A DNA stretch of 64,000 nt from DASPKM01 sp963817075 (GTDB lineage Bacteria; Bacteroidota; Bacteroidia; Chitinophagales; Chitinophagaceae), in assembly GCA_963817075.1 (NCBI GenBank), contig CAWFMT010000005.1:1-64000 (forward strand), in the 5' to 3' direction. A program made the translations under genes and the position numbers. The notes below the pieces were generated by a model. It was not told the origin of the DNA. It searched no databases and saw nothing but the letters and a program-made list of their open reading frames with translations. Of this stretch, positions 36,109 to 44,364 are shown one piece after another (within the stretch, counting starts at the first letter, position 1; every line of letters starts with the position of its first letter).

Positions 36109-36815
36109 TGTCTTTATCCCCTGGCTTGGTTTACATGATCCCTTCTTTACTTTCAGAAGAGGCCATTGAAACCATTCCTGGCTACATACTAAATGCAGTA
36201 AAAGAATGCAAGGTTTTATTTGTGGAGAACGAGAGGACCAGCAGGCGGTTCTTAAAGAAACTGGAAAAAGAAATTGTGATAGATAGTTTCGAGTGGCACA
36301 CCATCGATAAACAGCTTAAGTCCACAAGAGATATTTTTCTTCAGAAATTGAAGGAGGCTCTGACCATTGGCATTATCAGTGAGGCGGGTTGTCCTGGCAT
36401 TGCAGATCCGGGTCAGGACCTGGTATTACTTGCCCATCAGCATAATGCTATTGTGAAACCGCTGGTTGGACCAAGCTCAATACTTCTGGCGTTAATGGGA
36501 AGTGGCCTGAACGGTCAACAATTTCAATTCCTCGGCTATCTGCCTATCGAGGAAGATCAAAGAATAAAGTCCATTAGGGAAATGGAGAATGAATCGAAAA
36601 GAAAAAAGTGCACGCAGATATTCATTGAAACACCCTATCGCAATAACCAACTCCTTGCATCGATCCTAAAAACATGTACACCAACGACTTTGCTTTGTAT
36701 TGCAGTTAACCTGACCGGTAAAGAAGAAAAAATCGAAACCAAACAAACCCTGGAGTGGAAAAAATCATTACCGGACCTTCATAAGAAGCCGGTGATCTTC
36801 TGCCTGCTTGCGTAG
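36108..36815 (+). CDS. RsmI-like SAM-dependent methyltransferase (tetrapyrrole methylase fold)
   Basis: 235 aa. The start ATG overlaps the last base of the upstream stop. The protein has the tetrapyrrole-methylase fold. Motif LFVENERTSRRFLKKL and the SAM-binding SEAGCPGIADPGQDLV correspond to RsmI, which 2'-O-methylates C1402 of 16S rRNA. VGPSSILLALMGSGLNGQQFQFLGYLP and IFIETPYRNNQLL follow as in RsmI. It lacks the N-terminal GTLYVVPTPIGN seen in true RsmI (here PGLVYMIPSLLSEE) and is shorter, so it is the divergent Bacteroidota paralogue; its target is unproven. Confidence 0.78.
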   Translation: MSLSPGLVYMIPSLLSEEAIETIPGYILNAVKECKVLFVENERTSRRFLKKLEKEIVIDSFEWHTIDKQLKSTRDIFLQKLKEALTIGIISEAGCPGIADPGQDLVLLAHQHNAIVKPLVGPSSILLALMGSGLNGQQFQFLGYLPIEEDQRIKSIREMENESKRKKCTQIFIETPYRNNQLLASILKTCTPTTLLCIAVNLTGKEEKIETKQTLEWKKSLPDLHKKPVIFCLLA

Positions 36816-36816
36816 T

Positions 36817-37379
36817 TGATGGATGCAAAATTTAAAAGTAAAAATGTAAAAAAAAGAATGGAAGAAGTTAAGGAGTTAAGAAGTTAGAGAAGTATGAAGA
36901 ACTCTTCATTTTGCATTTTACATTTGGGTAATGAATGCAAAATTTAAAAGTAAAAATTTAAAAAATAAGAATGGAAGAAGTTGAGGGGTTAAGAAGTTAG
37001 AGAAGTATGAAGAACCTTTCATTTTGCATTTTACATTTGGGTAATGAATGCAAAATCTAAAAGTAAAAATGTAAAAAAAAGAATGGAAGAAGTTGAGGGG
37101 TTAAGAAGTTAGAGAAGTATGAAGAACTCTTCATTTTGCACTTTACATTATAGGTAATGAATGAAAAATTTAAAAGTAAAAATTTAAAAAATAAGAATGG
37201 AAGAAGTTGAGGGGTTAAGAAGTTAGAGAAGTATGAAGAACCCTTCATTTTGCATTTTACATTTGGGTAATGAATGCAAAATTTAAAAGTAAAAATGTAA
37301 AAAAAAGAATGGAAGAAGTTGAGGGGTTAAGAAGTTAGAGAAGTATGAAGAACCCTTCATTTTGCATTTTACATTATAA
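36817..37379. repeat. Tandem repeat, 112-113-bp unit, five copies
   Basis: Units start ATGCAAAATTTAAAAG at 36823, 36935, 37048, 37161 and 37274. Each runs through GAATGGAAGAAGTTGAGGGG, TTAAGAAGTTAGAGAAG and TATGAAGAACCCTTCAT to TTTTGCATTTTACATTTGGG. Start and end of each unit are complementary (AAAATGTAAA / TTTACATTTT), so each could fold on itself. Copies differ by single bases and small indels. The frames across it are low-complexity and not real. Confidence 0.92.
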
Positions 37380-37385
37380 GAATAG

Positions 37386-37736
37386 TCACCTCACCCTCTT
37401 AAACCCTACAACAATATACTTGCTATCGCCTCTCCATGCCAAGGGCTGCCTGAATTGTCGGTACGTGAGTTGGAGACATTCATCTTGTAAATTCATTAGT
37501 GAGTCCGCGAGTAATTTGTCAGTTATCGAAAAAAAGAATTTCTCAGCATTCATCATTTGCCTGCAACTAAGCCACATTTCTCCTTCAACAGTCTTAAAAA
37601 CATTTCCTTTTCTTGTAACCTTGATAAGAGTTCCTTTTCGTTCACCTTCACTGTATGGATTAAAATAAAACCAGTACACAAGACCCGCTCCGAGAAGCAG
37701 TAAAATAACAATCGCCTTCCATAGAAATCCTTTCAT
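37386..37736 (-). CDS. Hypothetical membrane-anchored protein, 116 aa
   Basis: One N-terminal transmembrane helix (about 5-27, LWKAIVILLLLGAGLVYWFYF), then a small soluble domain YSEGERKGTLIKVTRKGNVFKTVEGEMWL, and later ADSLMNLQDECLQLTYRQFRQPLAWRGDSKYIVVGFKRV. The YSEGxRxGxLxKxxxKGxxFKTxEG pattern is a recurrent small Bacteroidota family that I cannot tie to a function. It lies 9 bases downstream of the M28 peptidase on the same strand, so co-transcription is likely. No active site is seen. Confidence 0.65.
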   Translation of the reverse strand: MKGFLWKAIVILLLLGAGLVYWFYFNPYSEGERKGTLIKVTRKGNVFKTVEGEMWLSCRQMMNAEKFFFSITDKLLADSLMNLQDECLQLTYRQFRQPLAWRGDSKYIVVGFKRVR

Positions 37737-37745
37737 AATCCTGAA

Positions 37746-39110
37746 TTACAATCCATATTTATCGACCAGATAAATTAGAGCAGCCATATTGATCGCCCCA
37801 AGTTCCAATTCACGTTTATTTACATTCTCGAACACATCAGATCTCGAGTGATGAATGTCAAAATATCGTTGTGAGTCTGGTTGAAATCCTGCGACCGGCG
37901 TACCGAGTAATTTGTTCAAAGGCCCTATGTCCGCTCCCCCCGATCCTACATTGAACTCTCTCACAAGATATGGCTCAAACAATGGCAACCATTTTTTTAC
38001 GGCTTCAAATTTTTCAGTTGGAAGAGTGAAACCAAAACCGCGAGGAGTGAATCCACCGGCATCGCTCTCCAATGCAAATAAATGTTTTTCATCTTTTCTT
38101 TTTGCTTCTTCAGCATATTTATTGCCGCCTTTCAAACCATTTTCCTCATTTGCAAACAATACAATTCTTATAGTGTGTCTGGGTTTGTAACCAATAGCCT
38201 TCAAGGCTCGCAAGACTTCAATCGAATGAACACAACCTGCCCCATCATCATGAGCACCTTCACCAACGTCCCAGGAATCAAGATGCCCTCCTACTGTGAT
38301 GATTTGATCGGGAAAAACCGAACCGCGAAGCTCACCGATTACATTATTGCCGGTGGTATCTGCCAGCATTTTTGCTCTCGATTTCATGTACAGTTTCACT
38401 TCTTTACTATTAGTAATTGCGGTTGCAAGTTTATCCGCATCCATCAGACCTACAGCCATTGAAGGAATTTTAGGAAAGCTATCATTGTAGTTAAGCCCTC
38501 CTGTATGGGGATTGTTATCCGTAGCATGGGTCATCGAACGAACAAGTACGGCAACAGCCCCATACTTCGCCGCCCTGCTTGGCCCTTGCCCTCTATACCT
38601 AACTGCATCGCGGTAAGAATTAAACGTTCCTACAAAAGTTGGATTGAATTTATAATTGTAAAAAACGATCTTCCCTTTTACTTCGTCCTTCCTATCCTCG
38701 AGTTGCTGAAAGGAGTCAATAAGCATCACAGGAGCAAGAATCCCGCTCGAACCCGTTCCCACAGAATTACCCAATTCCAGAACATCCATCGAACGGTTTG
38801 ATTTTCCAATGGTATATCTGGCCTCGGCCTGTCCATCCCGATTCCATTTGGGTACCATGCAGGGTTGGAGGTAAATGCTATCTGCCCCGGCATTCTTCAA
38901 AGCATTCATCCCCCATAATTCTGCCTTGTATGAAGCCGGTGATCCTGCCAGTCTTTTGCCAACCTTTTTGGTAAGTTCATGAAGGTTAGAATAAGCCTTT
39001 CCATTGGTCAATATTTCATCCGCGATCCGTCTTATCATTAGTGAATCATCAGATTGTGCCTGTGCGATTTGAGTGAAAAAGAGGAAAGAGTATAGAAGAA
39101 AATTTTTCAT
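37746..39110 (-). CDS. Secreted M28-family metallopeptidase
   Basis: 454 aa from the ATG at 39110; in-frame ATG/TTG codons lie 6 and 12 bases upstream. Signal peptide 1-19 (QIAQAQ). An N-terminal region is interrupted by a PA-like domain (about 120-240; KGKIVFYNYKFN, AAKYGAVAVLVRSMTH). The dizinc peptidase domain follows: VGGHLDSWDVGEGAHDDGAGC (His and bridging Asp), VLFANEENGLKGG (Glu pair), ALESDAGGF (Asp) and DIHHSRSDVFENVNKREL (last His). All metal ligands are present. Predicted periplasmic or extracellular aminopeptidase or carboxypeptidase Q-like enzyme. Confidence 0.88.
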   Translation of the reverse strand: MKNFLLYSFLFFTQIAQAQSDDSLMIRRIADEILTNGKAYSNLHELTKKVGKRLAGSPASYKAELWGMNALKNAGADSIYLQPCMVPKWNRDGQAEARYTIGKSNRSMDVLELGNSVGTGSSGILAPVMLIDSFQQLEDRKDEVKGKIVFYNYKFNPTFVGTFNSYRDAVRYRGQGPSRAAKYGAVAVLVRSMTHATDNNPHTGGLNYNDSFPKIPSMAVGLMDADKLATAITNSKEVKLYMKSRAKMLADTTGNNVIGELRGSVFPDQIITVGGHLDSWDVGEGAHDDGAGCVHSIEVLRALKAIGYKPRHTIRIVLFANEENGLKGGNKYAEEAKRKDEKHLFALESDAGGFTPRGFGFTLPTEKFEAVKKWLPLFEPYLVREFNVGSGGADIGPLNKLLGTPVAGFQPDSQRYFDIHHSRSDVFENVNKRELELGAINMAALIYLVDKYGL

Positions 39111-39223
39111 GTGCATGATCAAATTAATTCATTAAAGTTAACCAAGGTTTGTGATGAATGGATAAGGGGCGAATTACGCCAAATTAATTTTGATATACCT
39201 TCGTCGATAATCTTTTTCTTCAT

Positions 39224-40384
39224 ATGCGTATAGGAATTGTATGTTATCCAACCTTTGGCGGAAGTGGTGTTCTTGCAACAGAATTAGGTAAGGCATTAGC
39301 AGATAAGGGACACCTGGTCCATTTCATAACCTACCAACAACCCGTGAGACTTAATGAATTCAATGCAAATATCTTTTATCATGAAGTAAGAGTACCCACG
39401 TATCCTCTCTTCGATTATCCCCCATATGAAACTGCGCTCGCAAGTGCAATGGTAGATGTTATCCAAAATAATCAGATTGAACTTCTTCATGTTCACTATG
39501 CGATCCCTCATGCTTCCGCAGCATATATGGCGAAAAAGATCCTGGAGGAGGAAGGAAAAAAAATTCCTGTAATTACTACACTGCATGGGACTGATATAAC
39601 ACTTGTGGGCAGAGACAAGACATACGCCCCGGTTGTAACTTTTTCAATCAATCAGAGTGATGGGATCACTGCTGTTTCATCCAACTTAAGAGAGGAGACC
39701 TATAAGAATTTTCCTATTAAGAAGAACATAGAGGTAATTCAGAATTTCGTTGATGTAAGCAGGTTCCGTAAGAAGCCGATAGATGCATTCAGAAAAGTGA
39801 TTGCGCCAAATAATGAAAAGATCATCACACATGCTTCCAATTTCAGAAAACTAAAAAGGGTGGATGATGTTGTAAGAATTTTTGCCGAAATCAATCGCGC
39901 AATACCCAGCAAGCTTTTGTTTGTGGGAGATGGTCCTGAGCGTCCGACTGCTGAAAGCATGTGCCGTGATCTTGGAATTTGCGATGATGTAAGATTTGTT
40001 GGAAGGCAGGAACAGATTGAGGAAATTCTTGCGATCTCGGATCTATTTTTACTTCCGTCCGATTATGAAAGTTTTGGTCTTGCTGCGCTAGAGGCGATGG
40101 CTGCGGGTGTACCCGTGATCTCATCAAATGCAGGTGGCTTGCCTGAGATAAATATTCACGGAGTGACTGGCTTTTTGAGTGATGTTGGAAATGTAAAAGA
40201 AATGGCCAGTAATGCAATCCTTATTCTTGAAAATGAGAATTTACTAAAACAGTTTAAGAAAAGCGCCGCTGATCAGGCAGATCGTTTCGATATCCAAAAT
40301 ATAATTCCCCAATACGAAGCTCTTTATGATCGTTTCCTGGTGAAGCAGAAGGTCGTGCCTAGTGCGGTAGTTGAGAAGGGTTAA
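39224..40384 (+). CDS. bshA: N-acetyl-alpha-D-glucosaminyl L-malate synthase BshA
   Basis: 386 aa GT-B glycosyltransferase that joins GlcNAc from UDP-GlcNAc to L-malate, first step of bacillithiol synthesis. The N-terminal signature IGIVCYPTFGGSGVLATELGKALA and EVRVPTYPLFDYPPYETALAS are diagnostic for BshA. HYAIPHASAAYMAK, LHGTDITLVG and the C-terminal donor site PSDYESFGLAALEAMAAGVPVISSNAGGLPEI follow. bshB and bshC are not in the window. The stop is followed six bases later by the 70-bp repeat array. Confidence 0.95.
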   Translation: MRIGIVCYPTFGGSGVLATELGKALADKGHLVHFITYQQPVRLNEFNANIFYHEVRVPTYPLFDYPPYETALASAMVDVIQNNQIELLHVHYAIPHASAAYMAKKILEEEGKKIPVITTLHGTDITLVGRDKTYAPVVTFSINQSDGITAVSSNLREETYKNFPIKKNIEVIQNFVDVSRFRKKPIDAFRKVIAPNNEKIITHASNFRKLKRVDDVVRIFAEINRAIPSKLLFVGDGPERPTAESMCRDLGICDDVRFVGRQEQIEEILAISDLFLLPSDYESFGLAALEAMAAGVPVISSNAGGLPEINIHGVTGFLSDVGNVKEMASNAILILENENLLKQFKKSAADQADRFDIQNIIPQYEALYDRFLVKQKVVPSAVVEKG

Positions 40385-40390
40385 GTGTGG

Positions 40391-41021
40391 CTCCCCGAGC
40401 GAAGTCGAAGGGTTTAACCTTCCAGATCGAGCGAAGTCGAGAGATGGAATCTGATAAAGGAACCCTGAGCGAAGTCGAAGGGTTTAATCTTCCAGATCGA
40501 GCGAAGCCGAGAGATGGAATCTGATAAAGGAACCCTGAACGAAGTCGAAGGGTTTAATCTTCCAGATCGAGCGAAGTCGAGAGATGGAATCTGATAAAGG
40601 AACCCTGAGCGAAGTCGAAGGGTTTAATCTTCCAGATCGAGCGAAGTCGAGAGATGGAATCTGATAAAGGAACCCTGAGCGAAGTCGAAGGGTTTAACCT
40701 TCCGGATCGAGCGAAGTCGAGAGATGGAATCTGATAAAGGAACCCTGAGCGAAGTCAAAGGGTTTAACCTTCCAGATCGAGCGAAGTCGAGAGATGGAAT
40801 CTGATAAAGGAACCCTGAGCGAAGTCAAAGGGTTTAATCTTCCAGATCGAGCGAAGTCGAGAGATGGAATCTGATAAAGGAACCCTGAGCGAAGTCAAAG
40901 GGCTTAACCTTCCAGATCGAGTGAAATCGAGAGATGGAATCTGATAAAGGAACCCTGAGCGAAGTCGAAGGGTAATCTTCCAGATCGAGCGAAGTCGAGA
41001 GATGGAATCTGATAAAGGAAC
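40391..41021. repeat. Tandem array, 70-bp unit, nine copies (GAGCGAAGTCGA elements)
   Basis: Units are spaced exactly 70 bp for most of the array (AACCCTGAGC at 40461, 40531, 40601, 40671, 40741, 40811, 40881, 40951). Each holds two hairpin-like elements sharing the core GAGCGAAGTCGA: CCCTGAGCGAAGTCGAAGGG and CCAGATCGAGCGAAGTCGAGAGATGG, joined by TTTAATCTT and GAATCTGATAAAGGAA. Scattered substitutions (GAAGCCGAG, GAAGTCAAAG, GTGAAATCG) show that copies are diverging. It lies between the convergent bshA and GIY-YIG genes. Not CRISPR: there are no unique spacers. Confidence 0.95.
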
Positions 41022-41036
41022 AAAGCACCTATCTAC

Positions 41037-41399
41037 TCAACCTTCAAAATTCTTCCTTTCCTTCAATTCCTTCTCATACTTACGATGTCTTAAGTTGAGG
41101 CATTCGGCGAACAATTTTAATCTGTGATAATCGCGATTGATCAATGCAACTTTCTTTCTTCGGTACCATTTTTTTATTTGTATCTCTCTCTCAATTGCAT
41201 CTTCGAGTATTGGAATAGTCTCAAAATATTCTAAAAATAGAGGCCTTCTTAGATAGGTGTAGCAGCCAGAATACAATCCCTGATGATGCTCTGATAATCG
41301 TCGAAGTAAATCGTCGGTTAATCCGGTATAATATGAATTGTCGGAACAGCGAAGAATATAGATGAAGTAGAATTCCTGAAGCAATTCACCATAGATCAT
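41037..41399 (-). CDS. GIY-YIG domain nuclease, single-domain
   Basis: 120 aa. The GIY-YIG core is clear: FIYILRCSDNSYYTGLT (the GIY and YIG strands, about residues 12-27), then the catalytic Arg region LLRRLSEHHQG and a GCYTYLRRPLFLEYFE strand. The catalytic Glu is probably in the EDAIEREIQIKKWYRRKK helix. The family cuts DNA with one metal ion; small members like this are abundant in Bacteroidota, often in several copies, with unknown roles. It is enclosed by the 70-bp array 15 bases downstream and solo copies of the same repeat about 80 bases upstream. Confidence 0.85.
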   Translation of the reverse strand: MIYGELLQEFYFIYILRCSDNSYYTGLTDDLLRRLSEHHQGLYSGCYTYLRRPLFLEYFETIPILEDAIEREIQIKKWYRRKKVALINRDYHRLKLFAECLNLRHRKYEKELKERKNFEG

Positions 41400-41478
41400 T
41401 CATAAAATTATCATGATAATTCTTTGAATGACTTATATAAGCGGATGTATGCGTGTGAAGCGTCTGATAATAATTGTT

Positions 41479-41608
41479 CGATCTCGACTTCGCTCGATCT
41501 TCACAAAGAATGATCCTTCGACTTCGCTCAGGATCCTGCCTCGTTACTTCGCTCAGGATCCTTTGCGTTCCCTTGCGTTACTTTGCGTCATTGCGCCATG
41601 GCGGTTAA
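41479..41608. repeat. Inverted solo GAGCGAAGTCGA unit plus TTAACCGCC element
   Basis: GATCTCGACTTCGCTCGATC (41480-41499) and CCTTCGACTTCGCTCAGG (about 41515-41532) are the reverse complement of one two-part unit of the neighbouring array, followed by a partial ACTTCGCTCAGGATCC. Then TTGCGTTACTTTGCGTCATTG and GGCGGTTAA form a TTAACCGCC element whose conserved end faces the stop codon at 41616. Confidence 0.75.
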
Positions 41609-41615
41609 GTCCTTA

Positions 41616-42902
41616 TTACCTCAACCACTGCCTCGGACTGAGGTTAACAAGTTTGTCATTCATGATGATAAACTCAAGTTCACCAAGATTATCACTTTTC
41701 TCAGCTATCCGGCCAATTGTCTGGCCAGTCTTTACCTGTTGTCCTTTCGTGACACTAGTTGATGAAAGCCCGCTATAGGAAGTGAAGTATTTTCCATGTC
41801 TTACAATAATGGCCGTTACATCCCCAACATTGAAAATAGATGATACCTCTCCATCGAAAATAACCTTCACCGGAGTACCAACCTTTGTTTCAAAAGTCAA
41901 TCCCTGATTATTGTATGTTATTGCTGAACCCTCCAGCACCTTCTGGTTACCAAATTCCATCGCAACATTGCCTTCTTCCACTGGCCATGGTAACTTATTC
42001 TTATTCTTTTCGAAATTGTCTGATGCAAGTTTGTCTGAAGGACTGGCATCAAACACACTCATCGATTTTGTCTTCGTCTCTTTCTTTACAACAGCAGTTT
42101 CTGTATTCGTATTTGGAGTTGTTACGTTCTTAGCTGCTTCTGTCTTTGCAATTGCTTCCTGTCTCTTTCGTTCTGCTTCAATCTCTCTTCTGATGGCAGC
42201 AGTGATTGCGCTCTTAATCTTTGTATCCTGTTTTTGCTTGGCCGCAAGGTCTTTGTTCAATTCCTTTTCTCTTGAACGAAGCTTGGATGCGACTGCATCC
42301 TTTTCTTTCTTTTCAACAACTAAAACAACCTTTTGCTGATTTTCCTCTTTCAAAGCAAGGTTCTTTTTATCCCGGTGGACTTTCAAACCAGTCAATCTCT
42401 CGTTCAATTGATCCTGTGCATGCTTGATATTATCTGCCTGCTGCTCGCGATAGGCGCGGTATGATTTGAGGTAGGCAACTCTTCTTAATGCATCATTGAA
42501 GTTGGTAGCAGAAAAAATAAAATTGAGGAAATCATAGTTGCTTCGATTCTTATATGCATACACAATACTCTTCTCGTATTGATATTTCAAAGTGTCCAGT
42601 TCCTTTCTAAGTCTGAGAATATCTCTCCAGGATTGATTCATTTCAGCATCAATCACATTGATCTGCTGATTGATATTCCTGATAGCCTGTTCTCTTAACT
42701 TTAATTTCCTCTGCAGTAGTGCGAGCTGACCTAAAGTTTCTTTCCTGTTCTTCTTTGTTTCATCCAGCGTCCTTCTTACTGATTCAATCTGGCGCTGAAT
42801 ATCTGACCTTTCCTTTTCAAGTTCTGCCCTGGACTGGTTTTGCGCATTTGCAATGCATGTCGCACAGATGAATAAGAGGATTAAAGAAAATTGTCTGACC
42901 AT
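41616..42902 (-). CDS. EnvC-like murein hydrolase activator with degenerate M23 domain
   Basis: 428 aa from the ATG at 42902; a GTG at 42944 would add 14 residues before the signal peptide (FICATCIANAQ). A long coiled-coil spans about 20-245 (RAELEKERSDIQRQIESVRRTLDE to KSAITAAIRREIEAERKRQ). A linker and a C-terminal LytM/M23 fold follow (GNVAMEFGNQKVL, GTPVKVIFDGEVSSIF, VIVRHGKYFTSYSGL, GELEFIIMNDKLVNLSPRQWL). The zinc motifs are lost: the usual HxxxD is NNQGLTFET and the usual HxH is ELEF. So it is probably not a peptidase but an EnvC-type activator of division amidases. It is the last of a minus-strand group with the DUF4292 lipoprotein and dut. Confidence 0.85.
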   Translation of the reverse strand: MVRQFSLILLFICATCIANAQNQSRAELEKERSDIQRQIESVRRTLDETKKNRKETLGQLALLQRKLKLREQAIRNINQQINVIDAEMNQSWRDILRLRKELDTLKYQYEKSIVYAYKNRSNYDFLNFIFSATNFNDALRRVAYLKSYRAYREQQADNIKHAQDQLNERLTGLKVHRDKKNLALKEENQQKVVLVVEKKEKDAVASKLRSREKELNKDLAAKQKQDTKIKSAITAAIRREIEAERKRQEAIAKTEAAKNVTTPNTNTETAVVKKETKTKSMSVFDASPSDKLASDNFEKNKNKLPWPVEEGNVAMEFGNQKVLEGSAITYNNQGLTFETKVGTPVKVIFDGEVSSIFNVGDVTAIIVRHGKYFTSYSGLSSTSVTKGQQVKTGQTIGRIAEKSDNLGELEFIIMNDKLVNLSPRQWLR

Positions 42903-42972
42903 CAGATTGATTTTAAATGCTTGAGTTTTGTTGGCTGTTCGCACCGGTCACAATGCTCAGTTCCTTTAACGC

Positions 42973-43791
42973 TTAATCCCTCCGATAATTTTTAGGGACG
43001 GAAAAAGGAAAGTTTAAGTTTTCGTTAAAGTCGAATTGTTTGAAATCAAGAGTAATATCCAAAGTGGACTTTTCAGCCACCGAGATCTTCCTTTTAGTTG
43101 AAAATTTGATATCTCCTTTATTGACATAGTCTTCATAAACCAATACGGCAGTTCTGGATCTACCCACCTCACGATCATCAAGCTTACTGTTTTGCACCAG
43201 ATATTCATTATTACTCACAGTAATGAAATGCTTGAAAATATCACCAATGCTCGTCAATGAAATACTTTCCTCTTCTTTTTTGAAGGATATGACATTCTTA
43301 TTATCAAGATATACAGGATTGCCAATAATAAGCTCCTGGAGGGTATGAAAATCAAAAGGCAGTTGGGTGATTTCCTGCAGATAACTAAGGGATCTAAGTT
43401 GTGCCACCTTTTCCAGCTTATTCAACATCTTAACGCTATCTGGTGTAATAAGTATCCGGAATGCTTCGATCCCAAGAGCTGCGTTTATGGAAACCCAGAT
43501 AGCACTATCCTTTTGCATCCTGAGAAAGGCGTTAAAATCGTGGCTCTTACCCTGGCTGCTTCGGTAATCCACCTTTATCTTGGCTGAAAATGTATTGAAT
43601 GAAATGTGGTTCCTATCCAAACTGGAAATAATACTCTTAATGAAGCTGGCTGAGTCAAATTTCGTTGGATTCACCATAACTACCTGCACGGTATCCTTTT
43701 TGGAAATAGCAGTTTGAATCTTCTTAGTGGATCTACAAGCACTCATGCCTGCAAGAAGAATAATAGAAAATATGTAATAAATTAATTTCAT
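42973..43791 (-). CDS. DUF4292 lipoprotein
   Basis: 272 aa. Lipoprotein signal with lipobox LAGMSAC (Cys19). The mature protein is a DUF4292 domain: NTFSAKIKVDYRSSQGKSHDFNAFLRMQKDSAIWVSI, ALGIEAFRILITPDSV, FDFHTLQELIIGNPV and a C-terminal run of strands (LDITLDFKQFDFNENLNFPFSVPKNY). The fold is related to LolB-like half-barrels. The family regularly sits next to an EnvC-type gene and a TPR gene in Bacteroidota, suggesting an envelope or outer-membrane lipoprotein role. It starts 3 bases after dut, so the two are co-translated or co-transcribed. Confidence 0.82.
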   Translation of the reverse strand: MKLIYYIFSIILLAGMSACRSTKKIQTAISKKDTVQVVMVNPTKFDSASFIKSIISSLDRNHISFNTFSAKIKVDYRSSQGKSHDFNAFLRMQKDSAIWVSINAALGIEAFRILITPDSVKMLNKLEKVAQLRSLSYLQEITQLPFDFHTLQELIIGNPVYLDNKNVISFKKEEESISLTSIGDIFKHFITVSNNEYLVQNSKLDDREVGRSRTAVLVYEDYVNKGDIKFSTKRKISVAEKSTLDITLDFKQFDFNENLNFPFSVPKNYRRD

Positions 43792-43794
43792 TGG

Positions 43795-44238
43795 TTATGA
43801 TTTACCGGTATGACCAAATCCTCCATCATTTCTCTTAGTCTCTTCTATCACCTCCACCTGCTTCCATTTTACCTTTTCAACCCTGTTTATGATTAGTTGG
43901 GCGATGCGATCCCCTGGTTGTACGGCTTGAATTTCTTGTGATAAATTTATCAGGATCACCTTTATTTCACCTCTATAATCCGAATCAATTGTACCGGGAG
44001 AATTCAGACATGTTATCCCTTGTTTGATCGCGAGTCCGCTCCTTGGCCTGACCTGTCCTTCATAGCCTTCCGGAAGTTCAACAAATAATCCAGTGGGGAC
44101 CAATTTTCTCTCCAGAGGCACAAATGAAATTACTTCAGAAGTGTTTGCTCTCAAGTCCATCCCTGCAGCCCCCTCCGTAGCATATTCCGGAAGAGGGTTG
44201 GCCGATTGATTTATGATCCGGACTTTTAATTTTGACAT
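43795..44238 (-). CDS. dut: dUTP diphosphatase (dUTPase)
   Basis: 147 aa from the ATG at 44238. Further in-frame codons upstream read through a TTGGGCGTTGG intergenic repeat and are not real. Hydrolyses dUTP to dUMP, keeping uracil out of DNA. The five trimeric-dUTPase motifs are present: GAAGMDLRA (1), RPRSGLAIKQGI (2), NSPGTIDSDYRGEI (3, catalytic Asp), PGDRIAQLII (4) and the C-terminal RNDGGFGHTGKS (5). Full length for the family. Confidence 0.96.
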   Translation of the reverse strand: MSKLKVRIINQSANPLPEYATEGAAGMDLRANTSEVISFVPLERKLVPTGLFVELPEGYEGQVRPRSGLAIKQGITCLNSPGTIDSDYRGEIKVILINLSQEIQAVQPGDRIAQLIINRVEKVKWKQVEVIEETKRNDGGFGHTGKS

Positions 44239-44257
44239 CGCGCAAAGATACAGGTTA

Positions 44258-44357
44258 CGCTCGTTGGTCGTTGGGCGTTGGGCGTTGGGCGTTGATCGTT
44301 GGGCGTTGAATGAGAATAGCGAACAACGAACATCGAACAACGGACATCGATCATCGT
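44258..44357. repeat. GTTGGGCGTTGG / GAACAACGAACATCG microrepeat
   Basis: GTTGGTCGTTGGGCGTTGG direct repeats, then GCGAACAACGAACATCGAACAACGG. A related stretch (GACAACGAACAACGAG) lies at about 9957-9972. No gene is seen. Confidence 0.6.
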
Positions 44358-44364
44358 ACTTCGA

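Noticed and set aside
37057..37248. 63-aa minus-strand frame with repeated SSYFSNFLTPQLLPF text
   Set aside because: Translation of the 113-bp tandem array; no independent coding signal.
40391..41021. Possible CRISPR array
   Set aside because: The 70-bp period looked array-like, but the parts between elements are the same in every copy, so there are no spacers, and no cas gene is in the window.
40834..41028. 64-aa minus-strand frame with repeated RFHLSTSLDLED text
   Set aside because: It is the translation of the 70-bp tandem array in one frame. The period, lack of a start context and repeat origin rule out a gene.
44239..44340. N-terminal extension of dUTPase
   Set aside because: Open frame over GTTGGGCGTTGG repeats giving RSTPNAQRPTTN-like text; the family begins at 44238.
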